Shown piece after piece: positions 62,946 to 64,000 of a DNA stretch of 64,000 nt. This stretch comes from Chamaea fasciata (lineage: Eukaryota; Chordata; Aves; Passeriformes; Sylviidae). The stretch is taken from positions 45,657,621-45,721,620 of the forward strand of contig JARCOQ010000005.1 in NCBI GenBank assembly GCA_029207755.1, read 5' to 3'. Below the pieces are notes generated by a model. That model was not told the origin of the DNA. It saw nothing but the letters and a program-made list of their open reading frames with translations, and searched no databases. Positions within the stretch are counted from its first letter, which is position 1; every line of letters starts with the position of its first letter. A program made the position numbers and the translations under genes.

Positions 62946-64000
62946 GAAATTAAGAGCTGTAGTGGAACCTGAATCATTGGTACCCATGAGGTAATTATTT
63001 CGTTTCCAGCCACCAGATACTTTTAAGTGGTGCATCCATGTAGTTTTCTGAATTCAGTATGTGACAATATTCCCCAGCCCTTAACCACAGCTGGAAATGC
63101 TAGGCAAGAAGTGCAGTAGACAACAATGGATTATCTCTTTCTCAGCCCATTTTTTTTTTTAATAGTTTCTTCTCTCTCTTAGTTTTGGGGTTCAAGCATG
63201 TAATGTCTAAGTCTCTTTTACACCTCCCACCCTGTGTTAGAGGCCACTAATGTGAGGTTTTTTGTGCAATGATGAGTTATCTGTGCATCCCCTTTTTTCT
63301 TAGCTGAACTTAGAAACCCATGTGATCAAGAAATTATTAAATGCCAACATTATGGTGTGACACTATCTTGAGTGTTGAATTAACAGCTTCTTAATTCTTA
63401 GGACACTATGTTACCACACCATCAGAGGCATGTTTGTGTTTTTTATTTAGAAACTGAAAAGAAATATTTTCTGTTAAAACAGATTCTGTTTGAGCCATAT
63501 CATGTTTTTTTCTGACTGTGTGCAGTCTGTTCCATGTGTCATTTTATCTCTGCTTGCTGTCCCTCGTACATTCCACACATCAGCCTTTCAACCCATATGC
63601 TTTCTTTGAATAGAGTGGTTGACAACCTGTTAGATTTACCTTCGTAATTGGATAGAATGGGTCTTTATGTCACTGTCTAACTTGATGTTTAGCCTACTTT
63701 TGTCTTTGAATTATCTTTTTCTTGAAGAATTAACAAAATGGCTATTCAGTAGCAGACAAAAATTAAACAAAAAGCCACTTAGCCTGGTTCTCAGCACTGA
63801 AACTTGAGCATGTTTCTTTTTTTGTCTCCTTTTCCAGCCTTCATCCAATATTACATAAGGAATTTGTTGGCTTAAAAATAAAAACAGGAATTAGAAAGAG
63901 AATGGATATGCATATCTTTTTGGGAGGAAGATTTTAAATATACTTGTGGGGGTCTTTATAATTTTAATCAGAAAATCTATGAGTAAAAAATTGCAAAGAG
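62946..64000. other. Non-coding unique DNA, no gene seen
   Basis: No supported exon, RNA gene or named repeat up to the window end. A T run of about 11 lies near 63150-63161. Confidence 0.55.

Noticed and set aside
1..64000. CRISPR array, bacterial operon, phage or toxin system
   Set aside because: No direct-repeat/spacer array, no ribosome-binding-site-led gene array and no compact coding; the DNA is vertebrate in texture.

Overview
This window looks like non-coding vertebrate nuclear DNA from a bird, probably a songbird. It is AT-rich and poor in CpG, with many T and A runs and no compact gene array. At least ten remnants of CR1, the dominant avian LINE retrotransposon, can be recognised from their 3' tails, the matching antisense form, and pieces of the ORF2 reverse-transcriptase region. 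Two endogenous-retrovirus LTR-like blocks resemble LTR families I associate with avian genomes (about 1655-2425) and specifically passerine genomes (about 49691-50363). The bird call is firm; the passerine call is weaker because it rests on memory of repeat families.

Layout: 1-7.2 kb is unique AT-rich DNA interrupted by an old LTR and a G-quadruplex-type motif. A CR1 tail lies at 7.18-7.69 kb. From 7.7 to 22.7 kb there is long unique DNA with one short antisense CR1 piece (13.46 kb), homopolymer runs and small hairpins. At 22.7-32.8 kb there is an antisense CR1 reverse-transcriptase fragment, a segment with more CpG than its surroundings (23.6-24.1 kb), a CR1 tail (28.4 kb), a tail-to-tail pair of CR1 pieces (30.4-31.4 kb), an open segment with good splice-site consensus at both ends (31813-32163) and a run of 20 C. 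From 32.8 to 49.7 kb the DNA is mostly unique, with one decayed CR1 tail (41.8 kb), simple repeats and a GC-richer patch (45.8-46.2 kb). At 49.7-53 kb there is a repeat cluster: a CpG-retaining LTR, then two sense-strand CR1 copies. From 53 to 64 kb the DNA is mostly unique, with a 35-base T run, a G-rich block (62.3-62.6 kb) and a last antisense CR1 tail (62.8 kb).

I found no protein-coding gene I can defend. The open frames longer than 60 codons read as chance frames or repeat-derived. They lack recognisable domains, and the best explained ones (7170-7412, 30608-30904) are decayed CR1 ORF2. There is no CpG island, tRNA, rRNA, CRISPR array or bacterial-type operon. The likeliest setting is a large intron or an intergenic gene desert; the sequence alone does not say which. 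I did not find a new biological system here. The points most worth checking are the possible exon at 31813-32163, the unidentified CpG-retaining segment near 23.6-24.1 kb, the CR1 junction at 30956/30957, and two stretches that look like candidate conserved non-coding elements.
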